DNA from: Imbricaverruca yamaguchii
Taxonomy: Eukaryota; Arthropoda; Thecostraca; Neoverrucidae
Length of the DNA: 64,000 bases
Direction: 5' to 3'
Assembly: GCA_034440575.1 (NCBI GenBank)
Contig: JAOTOL010001473.1
Span: 1,089,501-1,153,500 of the forward strand
Shown here: positions 1-11,040 of the stretch, piece after piece
Numbering within the stretch: position 1 is the first letter of the stretch
Layout of the letters: each line of letters begins with the position of its first letter
Notes under the pieces: model-generated
The model's database searches: none
Told to the model about the DNA's origin: nothing
The model's input: the letters and a program-made list of their open reading frames with translations, nothing else
Program-made: the position numbers and the translations under genes

Positions 1-103
1 GGCAGCGCCGGAGCTGACACCCGGTAGCACCGGAGCTGACACCCGGCAGCACCGGAGCTGACACCCGGCAGCACCGGAGCTGACACCCGGCAGCACCGGA
101 GCT
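1..103. repeat. 22-bp minisatellite, about 4.7 copies
   Basis: The unit GGCAGCACCGGAGCTGACAC plus two C is repeated head to tail, first two copies slightly variant, and runs off the left edge of the window. The period is not a multiple of three, so the array would not keep one reading frame. It lies 40 bases before the splice acceptor of the Thr-rich exon, so it is most simply intronic. Confidence 0.9.
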
Positions 104-142
104 TCGGCCCCGTTTGTGCTTAACGTTTGCTCTTCAATGCAG

Positions 143-304
143 TTGCGGCCCCGTCTACGACGACAACCACCACCGATGCTATGGCACCAACCACCGATAC
201 TACGCCGGCAACCACCGATACTATGGCACCAACCACCGATATGACGCCAGGAACCACCGCTGCCATGATAACAACGACCGCCACCCCGCAAACAACCACC
301 ACTG
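143..304 (+). CDS. Gene 1, exon: Thr-rich mucin-like linker of a CUB-domain protein
   Basis: An internal exon of 162 nt. The acceptor is TCTTCAATGCAG ending at 142 and the donor is CTG|GTAAGC at 305. The first two bases finish a codon, 53 codons follow, and one base is left over, so the exon is phase 1 on both sides, the usual symmetric class for extracellular modules. The peptide is dominated by Thr with Pro, Ala, Met and Asp (repeats such as TTDTTPATTDTMAPTTD), as in O-glycosylated linkers between domains of secreted or surface proteins. Its last base G joins the AG of the next exon to make a Glu codon, so reading continues into CUB domain 1. Upstream exons, including the signal peptide, must lie outside the window. 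The exon call rests on splice sites, frame and composition only; no homology search was possible. Confidence 0.6.
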
Positions 305-429
305 GTAAGCATGTGCTCGCAATTATCTAGAGTGCTATTTTCGAATTTATGGATGACAAGTCATGCAGGCGTGGATGCAGTGGGAGGCGTTGGAATGGGG
401 GAGAAAATTCTGGAATGCAGTCGAACACG

Positions 430-435
430 AAATGG

Positions 436-483
<48 letters not shown>

Positions 484-486
484 TGT
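430..486. repeat. (AT)n microsatellite
   Basis: Mostly alternating TA with a few AAA interruptions. It sits in intron 1 of gene 1. Bases 487-1161 hold nothing else I recognise. Confidence 0.9.
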
Positions 487-1161
487 ATCCATGTATAAGT
501 ACATACATTTACATACACATTCGGTTGTGCCATTGCAACTGGAATGCCTAATGTATATCAAATGTCCATTATTTCTGGATATTACATAGCATCATATCTT
601 GGAGTTCCCCACCACACTCCACCTTATTGCTGGACAACCCGAAAGCTATTGAAAGCATTTCCTCAAATATTTTAAAGAGCTTGCTTGCAGCTGCCGAGGG
701 GTTGCCGCGGGGAATATTTTCCTACAGGTCCCGCAGGTCTCCCAGATTGTTAAAATTCGTCATGGAATTAGTGTCATTTCCAATGGTTTTCATGTCTTTT
801 AGGTTTAAATTTGAGCCAATGTCTGTACCTTCATCAGTTGTATCGATATTCATTTGTTAGGAAGAGCTACATTCGGGATAGCGAGAAGAAAAATCACATT
901 CTATACACTGGTGCTGTTTGCCACGTCCCATTGTGAATAATCCTTCTACCTGAAATTGCGTTGCGAAATGTTCGTGTATCATCATCCCTTATCGAGAACA
1001 TGATCATGACACTTAACAATCGAGGTAATGTTACAAAGGAGACACTAAGACTTCATAAGCACGCATCAAGAACCAGGCTGTCGATGCTTCTTGGAGCAGG
1101 ATGTCGAGTGAGTGTTCAAAAAGTGGCATATTCCACCCTATATTACGAACAATTTAACATG

Positions 1162-1336
1162 GCTCCACTGGATGCCTCTCACTCCTCAGAGAGTGCCCCG
1201 CTGGTGGACAATTTAGCACGGCTCCACTGGATGCCTCGCACTCCTCAGAGAGTGCCCCACTGGTGGACAATTTAGCCACGGCTCAATTGAGTGCCTCTCA
1301 CTCCTCAGAGAGTGCGCCGCTGGTGGACCAGCAGGG
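1162..1336 (+). repeat. Three tandem copies (about 59-60 bp) of an exon's splice-acceptor region
   Basis: Copies start at 1162, 1221 and 1281. Each contains the pyrimidine tract, the CTCCTCAG acceptor and the first coding bases of the CUB exon (AGAGTGCCCCGCTGGTGGAC or near variants). Only the third copy runs on into the CUB coding sequence; the first two run into the next copy after TGGTGGACAATTTAGC. So one exon boundary has been triplicated in place, giving three candidate 3' splice sites. Confidence 0.85.
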
Positions 1337-1501
1337 CAACATCACGTCGCCGGGCTACCCGGCAGACTACCCGGCCTTGTCCAGCAACACCTGGGTGTTG
1401 CTGGCCAAGCCGGAACAGACGCTCGACGTGGAGATAGTGGACTTCAGCTTGCAGAACGGCAACAGCTCGAACATCTGCAACAAGGACTTCTTGAAGATCT
1501 T
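1309..1501 (+). CDS. Gene 1, exon: first half of CUB domain 1
   Basis: A 193-nt exon, phase 1 in and phase 2 out (2 nt, 63 codons, 2 nt). The acceptor CTCCTCAG ends at 1308 and the donor TT|GTAAGAG begins at 1502. The peptide contains the CUB signature GNITSPGYPADYP, then a beta-rich stretch with NTWVLL and VEIVDFSL, and ends at CNKDFLKI. CUB domains are about 110-residue beta-sandwich modules of secreted and cell-surface proteins that bind protein ligands, often with calcium. The first Cys pair of a canonical CUB is missing here (QQGN at the start, SSNTW where Cys usually precedes Trp); the second pair is kept. The final TT joins the T of the exon at 17348 to give Phe, continuing as LKIF-DGES. 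It is preceded by two extra copies of its own acceptor. Confidence 0.85.
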
Positions 1502-1813
1502 GTAAGAGAGGCGGCGGTGGCGGCACCTTTCGCGCCGACCGCGCACCACTAGTCGAGAAGTGTTGGCTTCCCGACTCCCGACTCCGCACCGGTTTGCCTT
1601 CGATTGGCCTTCGATTGGCACTATAAAACGGAAGCGCCACGCATGTGTACATGATACGAAGCGCACAAAAAGTTCCCACTTTTCAGAGCACTCTAGCCCT
1701 TTTCACCGATAACGATTCTCACCTATTTGGTGTTGTGAAGTAATAGCCAATAATTCTTAGAATGTATTAGCAGAGGATGAATGCACGTGAGTGGAAACAA
1801 TTGGTCCCTGTCT

Positions 1814-1848
1814 AAGTTTGCCTACGCCGATAATCCGTAGGCAAACTT
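1814..1848. repeat. Perfect 13-bp inverted repeat, 9-nt loop
   Basis: Arms AAGTTTGCCTACG (1814-1826) and CGTAGGCAAACTT (1836-1848). It lies in intron 2 of gene 1. No U tract follows, so nothing marks it as a terminator. Confidence 0.8.
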
Positions 1849-2319
1849 TGATAATGCGTAGGGAAAATGCGTAGGCGTGTGCCTCTTCACCATGAAGGGA
1901 CATACACAACGTTAGACGTCATGAGCGGACATAATACCGGCGGCGCCGCTCTGGTGGTGAGTTTGTAAAGGAACACCACCAGAGTGGACTTGCTCTGATT
2001 AATGCTATATTCTGCTTTCTAGAGAAAGTGCAAGTGATTTCCAATGGCAAAATTTGAACGATAATGAAACTAGCTTTCATATGATGTGAAGTTCGTTTTA
2101 TTATTAAATAATTTCACCTTGTCACTTTGTCATTAAATTGAAATTGGAGCAATGGGCCCCTCAACATCTTGCGATAAAATTGCGTCATACATATTCTGTG
2201 TGGTGTGCTGGCACTTTCCAATATCCTTAACTAAACGTGAATCGAACGTGCTACATTCTTATATCATCTTAAATAGCTTCTCTGTCAATTTTGTACTAAC
2301 TTCAAGATTTTGTGTCCCA

Positions 2320-2643
2320 AATTATCACATCGTACTATTTTAAATTGTGTATGAGATGTTCTACATCACCGAATTAATTGCCAATGATCCGAACTAACCC
2401 AGCACAAAATCAGCTGCATTTTGATGCCATACTCAACCACTTTTATAAATATCTAACCGTGTAATTTTTGCACTCAATTGGATTTCTGTTGCGAATTATC
2501 ACATTGTATTACTTTTATTTGTATAGAAGATGTTCTACATCAACGAATTAATTTCCAATGGTCTAAAAAAACGGAATAAAATCAGCTGCCTTCTGATGCC
2601 ATACTCGACCACTTTTATAGATATCTAACCATATCATTTTTTA
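2320..2643. repeat. Two diverged direct repeats of about 174 bp
   Basis: Blocks beginning AATTATCACAT at 2320 and AATTATCACAT at 2494 share GATGTTCTACATCA, CGAATTAATT, CAATG, AAAATCAGCTGC, TGATGCCATACTC and ACCACTTTTATA in the same order. This is an old local duplication in intron 2 of gene 1. Between 2644 and 5093 I see no gene or element that I can support: a G10 run near 4058 and some short open frames, no domain. Confidence 0.75.
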
Positions 2644-5197
2644 CCTTTTGATATGAAGCTTTCCGGCATTATTGAGGTTCTGTCCCGGCGGCACGTCAAG
2701 CGTCGACAGTTGCTGCCCAGAGGATCCGGAGGGCAGCCGAGGGGTGACATGACACAAAGCAAAGTTCCACCCTTCAACAATACTAAGCAACATCGGCTCT
2801 GCCATGCCAAAATGGTGTAGGATAAAGTAACGGTTGTGTATGGATTGTTTCCATTCAACGCCCATAAGCGAAATGCTATTAAACAACATCGAGAAAACCT
2901 GTGGACCTCAACTGCAATGGTGGCGTAACTGATGCCAGGCACATCGCCTATCGTTTCGAATCTGAAAATCTGCCTACAACTTTGGCGTTAGGGTACATTA
3001 ACATTCAGGGGATGGTTCGCACCCCACCATGTTATGAATGGCGGCGGGCGGCCAGGAACGGGCCGGGAGCCGCCGGCGTCCAGCCGTATATAATGAAAAT
3101 TGTTCCAGAAAGCAATTCGCATAGTAACAATATGCGTAATATATCACTGCAAGTGGCAATGGAATTCACGTCCAAAGGCAGGCTAGCTTTCATTCATGCA
3201 CTTCGCATCATATTTTATTGAGACAGAATCTCATAAATTGTAACTATATTCTTCGCGCACACACTAGTGAGCATCCGGGCGCGCTTGTCGCTTGCGCATG
3301 TTTCAGGGTTCTTTAATGGCATCAGGAACCTACGAGTTTTCTTTCCTTACTGGAGATCCCCTGATGTCCGCATTAATATTTCGTCTGACGCCTAACGGGT
3401 GGCCCCATACGGATCAAGTAGTTGTGAAGCTGGCAATCGCCTCCGAAGATTTAGCATAGCAGAAGCTCACATAGGTGGACCACAAGCATTCCACTCCAAG
3501 GCCCGATGACTTTAAAGATCGGTGTTTTGTCATGACAATCATGGCGGGAGAACCGACAGCGACAATTGGAAGAAAATTTTGGAAAGTGGCAACATTTCCC
3601 AATTCCAGAGGATTATGATGAATCTCACATTTATTTATTTCTTTATTTCACAATATATGCCCTCCACGTGCAGTGGCTGTTACGGACAGTCTGGGTTTTC
3701 ACAGGTATTTACAAAGAAAGGATAGATTAGTGGTCAGTAGCGGGAGCAGATGCGCAACAAACATTCGTACACCAACATAATACAATCACTCTCTGCACTA
3801 CACACGCCGTTCTTGCGACACTAGCTATAGACGAGTTTGTAGAAGTGATAGGAAAGCGACCTGCCACCCCTGGTGCCGCGCCTGCCCCGGCGTATGTTTT
3901 TGGTGGGCGTTGTCATGGCGACGTTGACGCTCCCCTCGTCTGGTTTCCCACTCGGGGGGAGGCTAGTGACTGGCGGAAGCGGCCAAGGTCGATGACGTCA
4001 GAGTGATGCGGGAGTTCGACGTCGCAGCCATGCTCGGCTGCGTGCGCGTTGCTCACGGGGGGGGGGGCGTGATGGTATTTGGGCCAGGGCGACGGTAAGC
4101 AGCAGCCCGATGATATCCGTATGCACGGTAGAGCTGAAGATGGACAATCGGTAGAGCTGAAGCTAGACGATAGGAGGTAGACGATCACTGTTGTTGAAGA
4201 CAGGAATTCCGAGCGGCACCAAGTCGTCAGTCAGATAATTTCCTTCTCAGCCGCAGTGCAGGAAAGAAGACGGGGGCAGTAGCTGATGCTTAATGGAAGG
4301 GAAGTCACTATGTAGAAAGGCGCTGTCGCTTCTGTACTCACTCAGTTTTTCAGGCGTCCAGTCGCTGCTGTGTAAAATAGTAGAGGAATAACCAGCAGAA
4401 AAGTACACCGAGTCCAGTCACTTCGCACACGTATAGCGTATAAGTACGCCGGTTTGGTTCAATATTTCATTTTTTATTCTTTTTTTTCCTCGTACACTTT
4501 TCACTCTTTCTGTTCACTCCTCACTCACACCTTGCAGTTTCACACAGCTTGCATACAAAGGCAACAAAGAGGGAGAGGAAAAGGTTGGGCGAGGGGCCAA
4601 GACGCGTCTGCTGGCGGCGCCGCGCCAAGGCCAACATTCCCTGGTGACCTCTGTGATTGACCTCTGCGTTGGTTGGATGGATATGGTGAGGCCATGACCA
4701 TTTCTGTGTGGGCCGGTGCAGTGGCCAGACCAGCATGGCTGACGTCTACCAGCCTGTCGCTTTTGGTGTCCAGCTGTGCCCCGTCGAGACAACAGACCTT
4801 TTAAAATGCCTAAACAGACAGTGAAAACGGTATGGAAATCATGGATGCCTACATCAGGCACAGCTCTAGGGTTTTGTGCATGAGCGACACGACCCGTTCA
4901 GGGTTCTGAAGGTCGCTAAAATACCTGTACATGTGCCTGCACCTGTACGTGTGTGGGCCCACCTATTTTCCCTACTTTGCCCTATTGTAGCTACACGCAC
5001 GCCCGCGCAGTTCTGAATATCCAACTAATTTCCAAGCACGACAACCTTATCCACGTGCGTGGAAATACTAGAATTGTCTACCGTTGGGAGTTGGCATAAA
5101 GACATAAAGACATAACAGATTAGTGTAACTATGAACCACAAGGGCCCTTCTTGGTTGCACTCTGTACACTCAACCAGTTGCCCACCAAATCTTTCAA

Positions 5198-5465
5198 TCA
5201 GCCCTCCCTGTAATACTGAAAAGCAAGCCCTCCATTCTTATAATGATTGTCTATGCTATTTTTAAGGGTGTTCAATGTATTGCTATTGACAATGGTTTCT
5301 GGCAGCTGGTTACAGTGTTCTACAACCGTGTTGGTGAAGAAAGTCTTTCTTAACCTTGTTCTGCTGTGGTCAACTTTACTTTTGAATTGATTACCTCTAA
5401 TTGCACCATTTCTGTTGAATTCAAACATTTTTCCAAGATATCCACTCTCCAGACCATGGACAAAT
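5198..5465 (-). pseudogene. CR1 ORF2, extreme C-terminus beyond the MITE insertion
   Basis: The frame reads VHGLESGYLGKMFEFN, then HSRTRLRKTFFTNTVVEHCN, LPETIVNS and a stop after FQYYREG. This is the tail that follows GDLIEVF in CR1-type proteins, and it is continuous with the reverse-transcriptase block at 6306 once the MITE at 5470-6301 and one TTAA copy are removed. Confidence 0.85.
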
Positions 5466-5469
5466 TTAA

Positions 5470-6301
5470 CCCGCGCCGTTTCTCCGGTCAAATCGTCACA
5501 CCCCGTCTTGGGGGGGGGGCGATGGAAGACCCCCCCTCTAAAATCCAAACTAAGCATCGCAGGGAAACGAAAAATGTGTCATCGGAAAGTGCTCGACGAG
5601 TAGGGTCCGAGTCCACGCCTAAACAAATTATCCCAAAAGTGACGTCACCAGGGGGGCTAGATTTTCACGATTTTTAACCACTTACGTTATACTTTTTACT
5701 CTGGGGAGTTCATTTTGGGGATCTATGAAAAAGAAAATATTTGGAATGACAAAAAGACAGCGAAATCGACCAGGGCTATAATTTTTTTCCCCAAAAAATA
5801 AATATTGTGTTTTTTGACACTTAAAAATTTTGAGTTTTCACGTTTTCTTTAATTTTCCTTTTCCATTGGGTAGAGCAGACCGAAAAACGTTGTTGGAAGT
5901 CAACTTGAACTAATACAAAATGCTTAGTTTAGCCATAATCCTGTGTTTGAACTCCAATATGGAAAATACGCAATATTTATATGTAGTTAAAACAAAAAAA
6001 TGAAACATTCAACTCATGTGGATTATTGCATCCGCAGATATAAGGAAACGCTGAAAGTTTCATTAAAATATCTGTATCCGTTAAAGCGTGACGACTGATT
6101 GAACGTTTTTGCAGGTGACCTCACTTGACCTTCAATAACTCATTGACCCTCGATGACCTGACCTAGAAATTTTGCATCTTCATGTCAAATTGATGTGGGA
6201 ACCGGTATGCCAATTTTGGGCGCGCTACCTTGCGCCGTTCGTCCGCTATCTGCGAAAAACCTGAGGGGGGGGCGGTTGAAGACCCCCAGAGACGGGACGG
6301 G
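5470..6301. mobile_element. TTAA-target (piggyBac-type) non-autonomous element, copy 1
   Basis: 832 bp, flanked by TTAA at 5466-5469 and 6302-6305. The ends are inverted: CCCGCGCCGTTTC on the left and, on the opposite strand, CCCGTCCCGTCTC on the right. TTAA duplication with termini that begin CCC is the hallmark of the piggyBac superfamily. It is inserted in the CR1 ORF2, between the codons for GDLIEVF and VHGLES, which proves insertion. No transposase frame is present. Subterminal features shared with the other copies include AAACTAAGC(A/G)TCGCA, GTGACGTCAC and GACAGCGAAATCGACC. Confidence 0.85.
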
Positions 6302-6305
6302 TTAA

Positions 6306-8216
6306 AGACCTCGATGAGATCTCCCCTCAGTCTTCTATATCTAAGTGAAAACATATTCAATTTCTTCAATCTTTCTTCATATGCCAGGTTGCTTATACCA
6401 TTAACCATATGTGTAGCCCTCTTTTGTACTCTCCCTAAAAGCCAACAATCTTTTTCATTGCTAGAAGACCAAGCTTGGATGCAGTATTCCAAATGTGGCC
6501 TCACATATGCACAATAAAGCTTCCTGATGACTTCCTCACTTCTGTACGATACATTCCTATTTATTGCCCCAAGCATTCTCAGTGCCTTCTTCCTGGTTTC
6601 CTTGGTCTGTTCTGATGCCCCCAATTTTGTGTTTAGAATAACACCTAAATCCCCCTCCTATTGAGTCACTGATAGCACTTGGCCACCCATCAAGTATGGA
6701 GTCTTCATATGCTCCTTACCTACATGCATGATTTTGCACTTATCAAAAGTAAATTTCATTTCCCATTCTTCGGACCACTTCACATGTTCGTTTAAGTATT
6801 TTTGCAGCGAGATATCCTCGTTTTGACCTGCTATTGCCCTAAAGACCTTCAAATCATCTGCAAATTTCAAAACTTTACTGCTTAGGCCACTTTCAATGTT
6901 ATTTACAAATATAATGAACAGTAGTGGCCCCAGTACTGACCCCTGGGGGACTCCACTAAAAACATTTTGCCATGATGACTTTGTACCATTTAGCATCACT
7001 CTTTGCTGTTTACCTGAAAGCCGCAACTCTATCCATTTTAAGATGCTACCTGCAATACCATGGGCCTGAAGCTGTATAATTAACCGTTTATGGGGTACCT
7101 TGTCAAAGGCCTTACTAAAGTCAAGATATGCTACACCAACCTGATTTCCCTGATCAAACTGTTCTGTGGCGAAATTAAAGAAGTCCAAGAAATTTCTGAG
7201 ACACGACCGTCCTTTTCTAAACCCTTGTTGAGTATTTTGAATCAATCTGTGTTCTTCCAGATAACTAACGACTCTATCCTTGATAATTGATTCGAGTACC
7301 TTGCAGACTAGGGATGTGAGACTTACTGGCCTACAGTTTTCAACTTTCCCTCTTTCTCCTTTCTTGAAAATAGGAACTACATTTGCGCTTTTCCAATCTG
7401 TTGGAGTTTGATTTCGTGAGACTGATCTACAAAATATGATTATAAGTGGAAATGCCAGTTCCTTTTGAGCTTCCCGCAATACCCTAGCATAAATTTTATC
7501 AGTTCCTGCTGCCTTGCTTGGCTTGATTTTCCTGATATCATTGAAAACAACATCACTATCAATGAAATCAAGATCATTTATCCGATCACATGTCACTGAC
7601 CTATGTTTTACGGTCGGCAGATTGGTCATATCTTCCAATGTAAACACTGATTTAAACTGCTTGCTGAGGTCCTCAACCATCTCACTATCCTCACCCAATG
7701 TAGTCCCATTTACTTCCAGTGGACTAATTGTGCTAGACACTTTGCTCAGCTTGTAGAAACTAAGGAACTTTTTACTGTCCCCATTACAGTTACTAGCTAA
7801 ATCCAGTTCTTTTGCTCGCTTTGCTGCTCTGGTTTTTTGCTTCACAGAGTCCCTAGCTTTTCGATACGTCTTTAGATTTACGATATTTGAAGCTTCTTTA
7901 AACACTCTAAATGCAGCTTCCTTAGCCTTAATTGCTTTTATCAAGTCTGGTGTAAGCCATGCTGGATTTCCTACCCTTGTTTTGCGTCTTTGCCTTTGGG
8001 GGACATGTGTAATCTGAATTTCCTTCAAGTAAGATTTGAATTTTTCCCACATTTCACAGACATTTAAATTGGAGAATTCTACTTCCCATCTTATGGCACT
8101 TAAAGCCGCACTCATGCAGTCAAAGTCTGCTCTGTTGAAATTTGGAACCTTTACCAAATTATCCTTAATTATTTCCCCTACATGTGCCTTGAATCTAATG
8201 TTTCATTTTTATCCCC
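6306..8216 (-). pseudogene. CR1 ORF2 reverse transcriptase, broken
   Basis: The - strand frame carries reverse-transcriptase motifs in order: DKIYARVLREAQKELA, NYRP-type box CRPVSLTSLVCKVLE, QQGFRKGRSC, YLDFSKAFDKVPH (first catalytic Asp), SGVPQGSVLGPLLF, and the FADDLK box with both catalytic Asp. The C-terminal CR1 region follows. RT copies LINE RNA into DNA at the nicked target. A single in-frame TAG at 6658-6660, just after LLSVTQ-type sequence and before EGDLGVILNT, splits an otherwise continuous frame. FADD replaces the commoner YADD, as in other CR1-type LINEs. The frame is long (499 codons before the stop), so the copy is fairly young. Confidence 0.92.
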
Positions 8217-8310
8217 AATCTTACTACTTTTTGAAGTGAAGTTTTAAAAAACTGGTGCCAATTTAAATAAAAAAGGCCAAAAAAAAGGGTTATAAGAACA
8301 GGTTCTCTTC

Positions 8311-9018
8311 AAGGCATTTCTTAAACATTTTGTATGATGTTTGGGCATTTGAAAATGCCAACACCAACATTTTCATATCCTTTTAGATTAAAGTCACCTA
8401 GAGTAAGGCACTTCCTCTGAAAGTTTCTACTGATTTCCTCACAAATCACCTTATCAAGCTCCAGTTGCTGAGAATGTGGCAGGGTTCCTGAGCGGTAGAA
8501 AGCTCCTATCCTAAGTGTATTGCTGTTGCCTTTTCCCACAGCGACATCAAGCCAAATGGACTCCACAGACACATTTTTATCCCCACCTACTACTTTTTGA
8601 GAACTGAATAAGCTATTCACATAGAGCATTACACCAACACCTTTCACTGCTGGACCCCTATTGCACGAACACATATTGTATCCCTGGATCTCATAGTCCT
8701 GCAAGTTATATCGAAAATACTCCTCACTCACCCATGCCTCCGTAATGCGAACAAAATCTGGTTCCTACTCAGCAACATAACACTTGAACTCATCAAATTC
8801 GATCGGATACTCTGAGCATCAAACATCATACACTTAACAAATGCTCCATAACCACCTTTGGCTTTTTCATGCTGAGGAGTTCTTTTATCACTAGATGAAC
8901 TACCACTCTGCCTCCTTGAACTACTGCTGTCCCTATTTGCTGACTTTGAGGTTCTATTGCCTTGGCTGACACTATTGGAATATTCCTGATATGGGAATGT
9001 AATTTCATCCCTACCCAC
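8311..9018 (-). pseudogene. CR1 ORF2 AP-like endonuclease, broken
   Basis: Two frames hold the endonuclease: KCMMFDAQSIRSN (strand beginning with the metal-binding region) and, after a frameshift near 8730, YEIQGYNMCSCNRG, GVGVMLYVNSLF, SIWLDVAVG, RIGAFYRSG and the LTLGDFNLKG box with the catalytic Asp-Asn pair. The last part (RSDHN box) is deleted between about 8216 and 8310; it is present in the second copy near 47020. The frame starts within a few bases of the ORF1 stop, the usual ORF1/ORF2 spacing for this clade. Confidence 0.85.
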
Positions 9019-9026
9019 CCCATTTC

Positions 9027-9198
9027 CTAGTTCCCCTGAAGGACATGCTCATACACTTTGCCTAACACATGAACCTCCTTCTCGGAGAAGTGCAGGCCAT
9101 CCCTCTGATAGAGGTCCCATGATCCATAAAACCTGCACCACTCGTCTACAAAGGTGAAACCTAACTCATGGCAGAGCTTACCTACCCTGGCGTTGGCC
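9027..9198 (-). pseudogene. CR1 ORF1, 3' end (SGNH-esterase-like C-terminus)
   Basis: The frame reads ARVGKLCHELGFTFVDEW, GSWDLYQRDGLHFS and a stop at 9027. The DGLHFS box holds the catalytic Asp and His of the SGNH/GDSL-like esterase domain found in ORF1 of many CR1 and L2 elements. The N-terminal part of the same domain is found at 15603-16034, so the domain was cut in two by the insertion. Confidence 0.8.
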
Positions 9199-9425
9199 AG
9201 GGTTGCCGACCTGGCGATATATCGCCAATTTGGCGAAATTCCAAGCTGTTGGCGATTGGAAAATCCCGGTTGGCGAATGCCGATGAAACCCATACAATTG
9301 GCGAATTTTAGGTCAACACCACACTCCCCGGTAAAATGACATTTTCGTAAAGATAAGAAATACAGGAATTTCTTCCATTTTTTGGCTGCATCGGTAAGGC
9401 TCATACCACACCGCCCCACCCCCTC

Positions 9426-9500
9426 CAGGCGCGGATCCAGAAATTCTCCGAGGGAGGGGGTGTTAATGCTAAGTGTGAAAACCGCGTCCCTGTGGAGGTA
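9426..9500 (+). repeat. Left arm of an inverted pair (GCGCGGATCCAG type)
   Basis: The sequence CCAGGCGCGGATCCAG, a G-rich stretch, and GTTAATGCTAA recur as a reverse complement at 15285-15358, with similarity continuing inward (GAAAACCGCGTCCCTGTGG against CGAACACGCGCTCATGTGG). These look like terminal inverted repeats of a DNA transposon, but I find no target duplication. Confidence 0.6.
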
Positions 9501-9650
9501 GCGTGAACGATCGGATCATGGCGCCACTCACAAAGGCATACCCCACGCCATCATCAGTTTTCGAACCGTCGCTGTAGATGAGAGTGCATGAACGATAGGC
9601 GTGAATGTGTTAAAGACTCTTCATCAGGAACGCTTTTGGGATAATTTCGT
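9485..9650 (-). pseudogene. I-type LINE ORF2, truncated RNase H domain
   Basis: The frame reads TLIYSDGSKTDDGVGYAFVS followed by about fifteen more residues, then CR-like similarity ends at the arm of the inverted pair. IYSDGSK is the first catalytic Asp motif of RNase HI. The rest of the domain (the Glu and later Asp) is absent. Confidence 0.75.
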
Positions 9651-9850
9651 CCTTACGAATGTCTGACAATTATCCACCGACGGCTGGATCAGTTCCCAAG
9701 GGGAACGGGCAGTGGCTCAGTCCTTCTAATGCTACGCATTTGAATACCCCTCCCCTCTGCCAACTTCCGCAACTTCGCGCAGAAAGGAGGTAGTGTATTG
9801 CCACGTCCGCCCAAGAACATCGCACGCGTACGGTGGGCAAACAAGGACTG

Positions 9851-11030
9851 CTATGCTAGATTTATAGGAAATTTCCTCGCCCTGTAAGCATACCGTAGTC
9901 CGAGTTTGTCTCGTCTTGGGGCGAGCGGAGCTTCATCAGCATATGCGAGAAGGCTTGCAATCGGGGAAGTGCGGAATTCCCCTGTGGCAATACGTAAGGC
10001 GGCATGGTGGACCGTGTCGAGCATACGCTTGTTGGAATCACTGGCACAGCCATAGATAAAACAGCCATAGTCCAGTTTTGAACGGATGAGCGATCGATAT
10101 AGAAGTAAAAGCGTAGACCTATCTGCTCCGTAGGCAGTTCGTGCAACATATTTCATAATGTTCAGGGACTTCGAACACTTCTGCCGCAGCATTTTTAGGT
10201 GGTCCTTGTATGTTAGACGACGAACGAATGTGATGCCCAGAAACTTAGCCACAGGCTGGAAGGGGATCTGCTCTCCATAGAGCTGAATGTTCGGGTCCTG
10301 GCAGCTACGTCGGCGACAAAAATGCACTGCAACAGTCTTGTGGGTAGAAAATCGGAAACTGTTCATGCTACTCCATCTCTCAAGGTGGGAAGTAGCGAGC
10401 TGCAGCTGTCTCTCCATCGAGGATGAACGTGATGCTGAACACCAAATTGCAACGTCATCAACGAAAAGAGACTTCGCGACACCACATGGCAAACCATCTC
10501 CAATGTCATTAATCATTACGGCAAATAATGCCACACTAAGGACGTTTCCCTGAGGAAAACCGTTGACCTGCGTCAACCAGTCAGACATTGTGCGTCCGAC
10601 ACGGACACGAAGTGTTCGGTCAGGAAGAAAATTCTGCAGTAAATGTCCCATAAAACCACGCACACCACACCTCCAAAGCTTTAAAAGAATACCTTGCTTC
10701 CATGTCGTATCGTAGTCACCCTCAATGTAAAAAAAAACACTGCTGCTAGATGTCTCTTTTCTTTAAAGCTGGTACGAATTGCGGTGTCCAATGTTAATAT
10801 ATGTTCAAGTGTGGATCAGTTCTTCCTGAAAACGGACTGCGCGTGGCTAAAAAGTTTTGTTGTTCCAGAAACCACGTGAGGCGAACACTGACCATCTTCT
10901 CCATGAATTTGCACAGGCACGAAGTCAGGGAAATCGGTCGGTAATGAAGAGGGTCAGAACCAGTTTTGTTGGGCTTTAATATGTGCATGACGGTCGCATC
11001 CCGCCAAGATGGCGGGAATCTGCCGCTCAT
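9851..11030 (-). pseudogene. I-type LINE ORF2, reverse transcriptase
   Basis: Blocks at 10794-11030 (FPPSWRDATVMHILKPNK, LHYRPISLTSCLCKFMEKM) and 9851-10663 (NGFPQGNVLSVALF, SLFVDDVAIW with the catalytic Asp pair, KFLGI, RSKLDYGCF, ALRIATG, LGLRYAYR) give the RT in order. A deletion and frameshift lie between about 10663 and 10794, where the LDFSKAFD-type box with the first catalytic Asp should be; I do not find it. Confidence 0.88.
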
Positions 11031-11040
11031 CCAAAGAGTG

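Larger units (their letters stand above)
5094..9198 (-). mobile_element. CR1-clade LINE, 3' part (ORF1 end, ORF2 endonuclease and reverse transcriptase, 3' end)
   Basis: Read on the - strand this is the end of ORF1, ORF2 with AP-type endonuclease and reverse transcriptase, and a 3' end with an 8-bp microsatellite (TATGTCTT repeated at about 5095-5115), which is typical of CR1-like LINEs. The C-terminal region (KLYCAYVRPHLEYCIQAWS, RVQKRAT, RLRGDLIEVF) is diagnostic of the CR1 group. The copy is dead: it has an in-frame amber stop, lost pieces near 8216-8310 and two insertions. Its 5' half is displaced to 15603-16400 by a 6.4-kb insertion. Confidence 0.9.
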
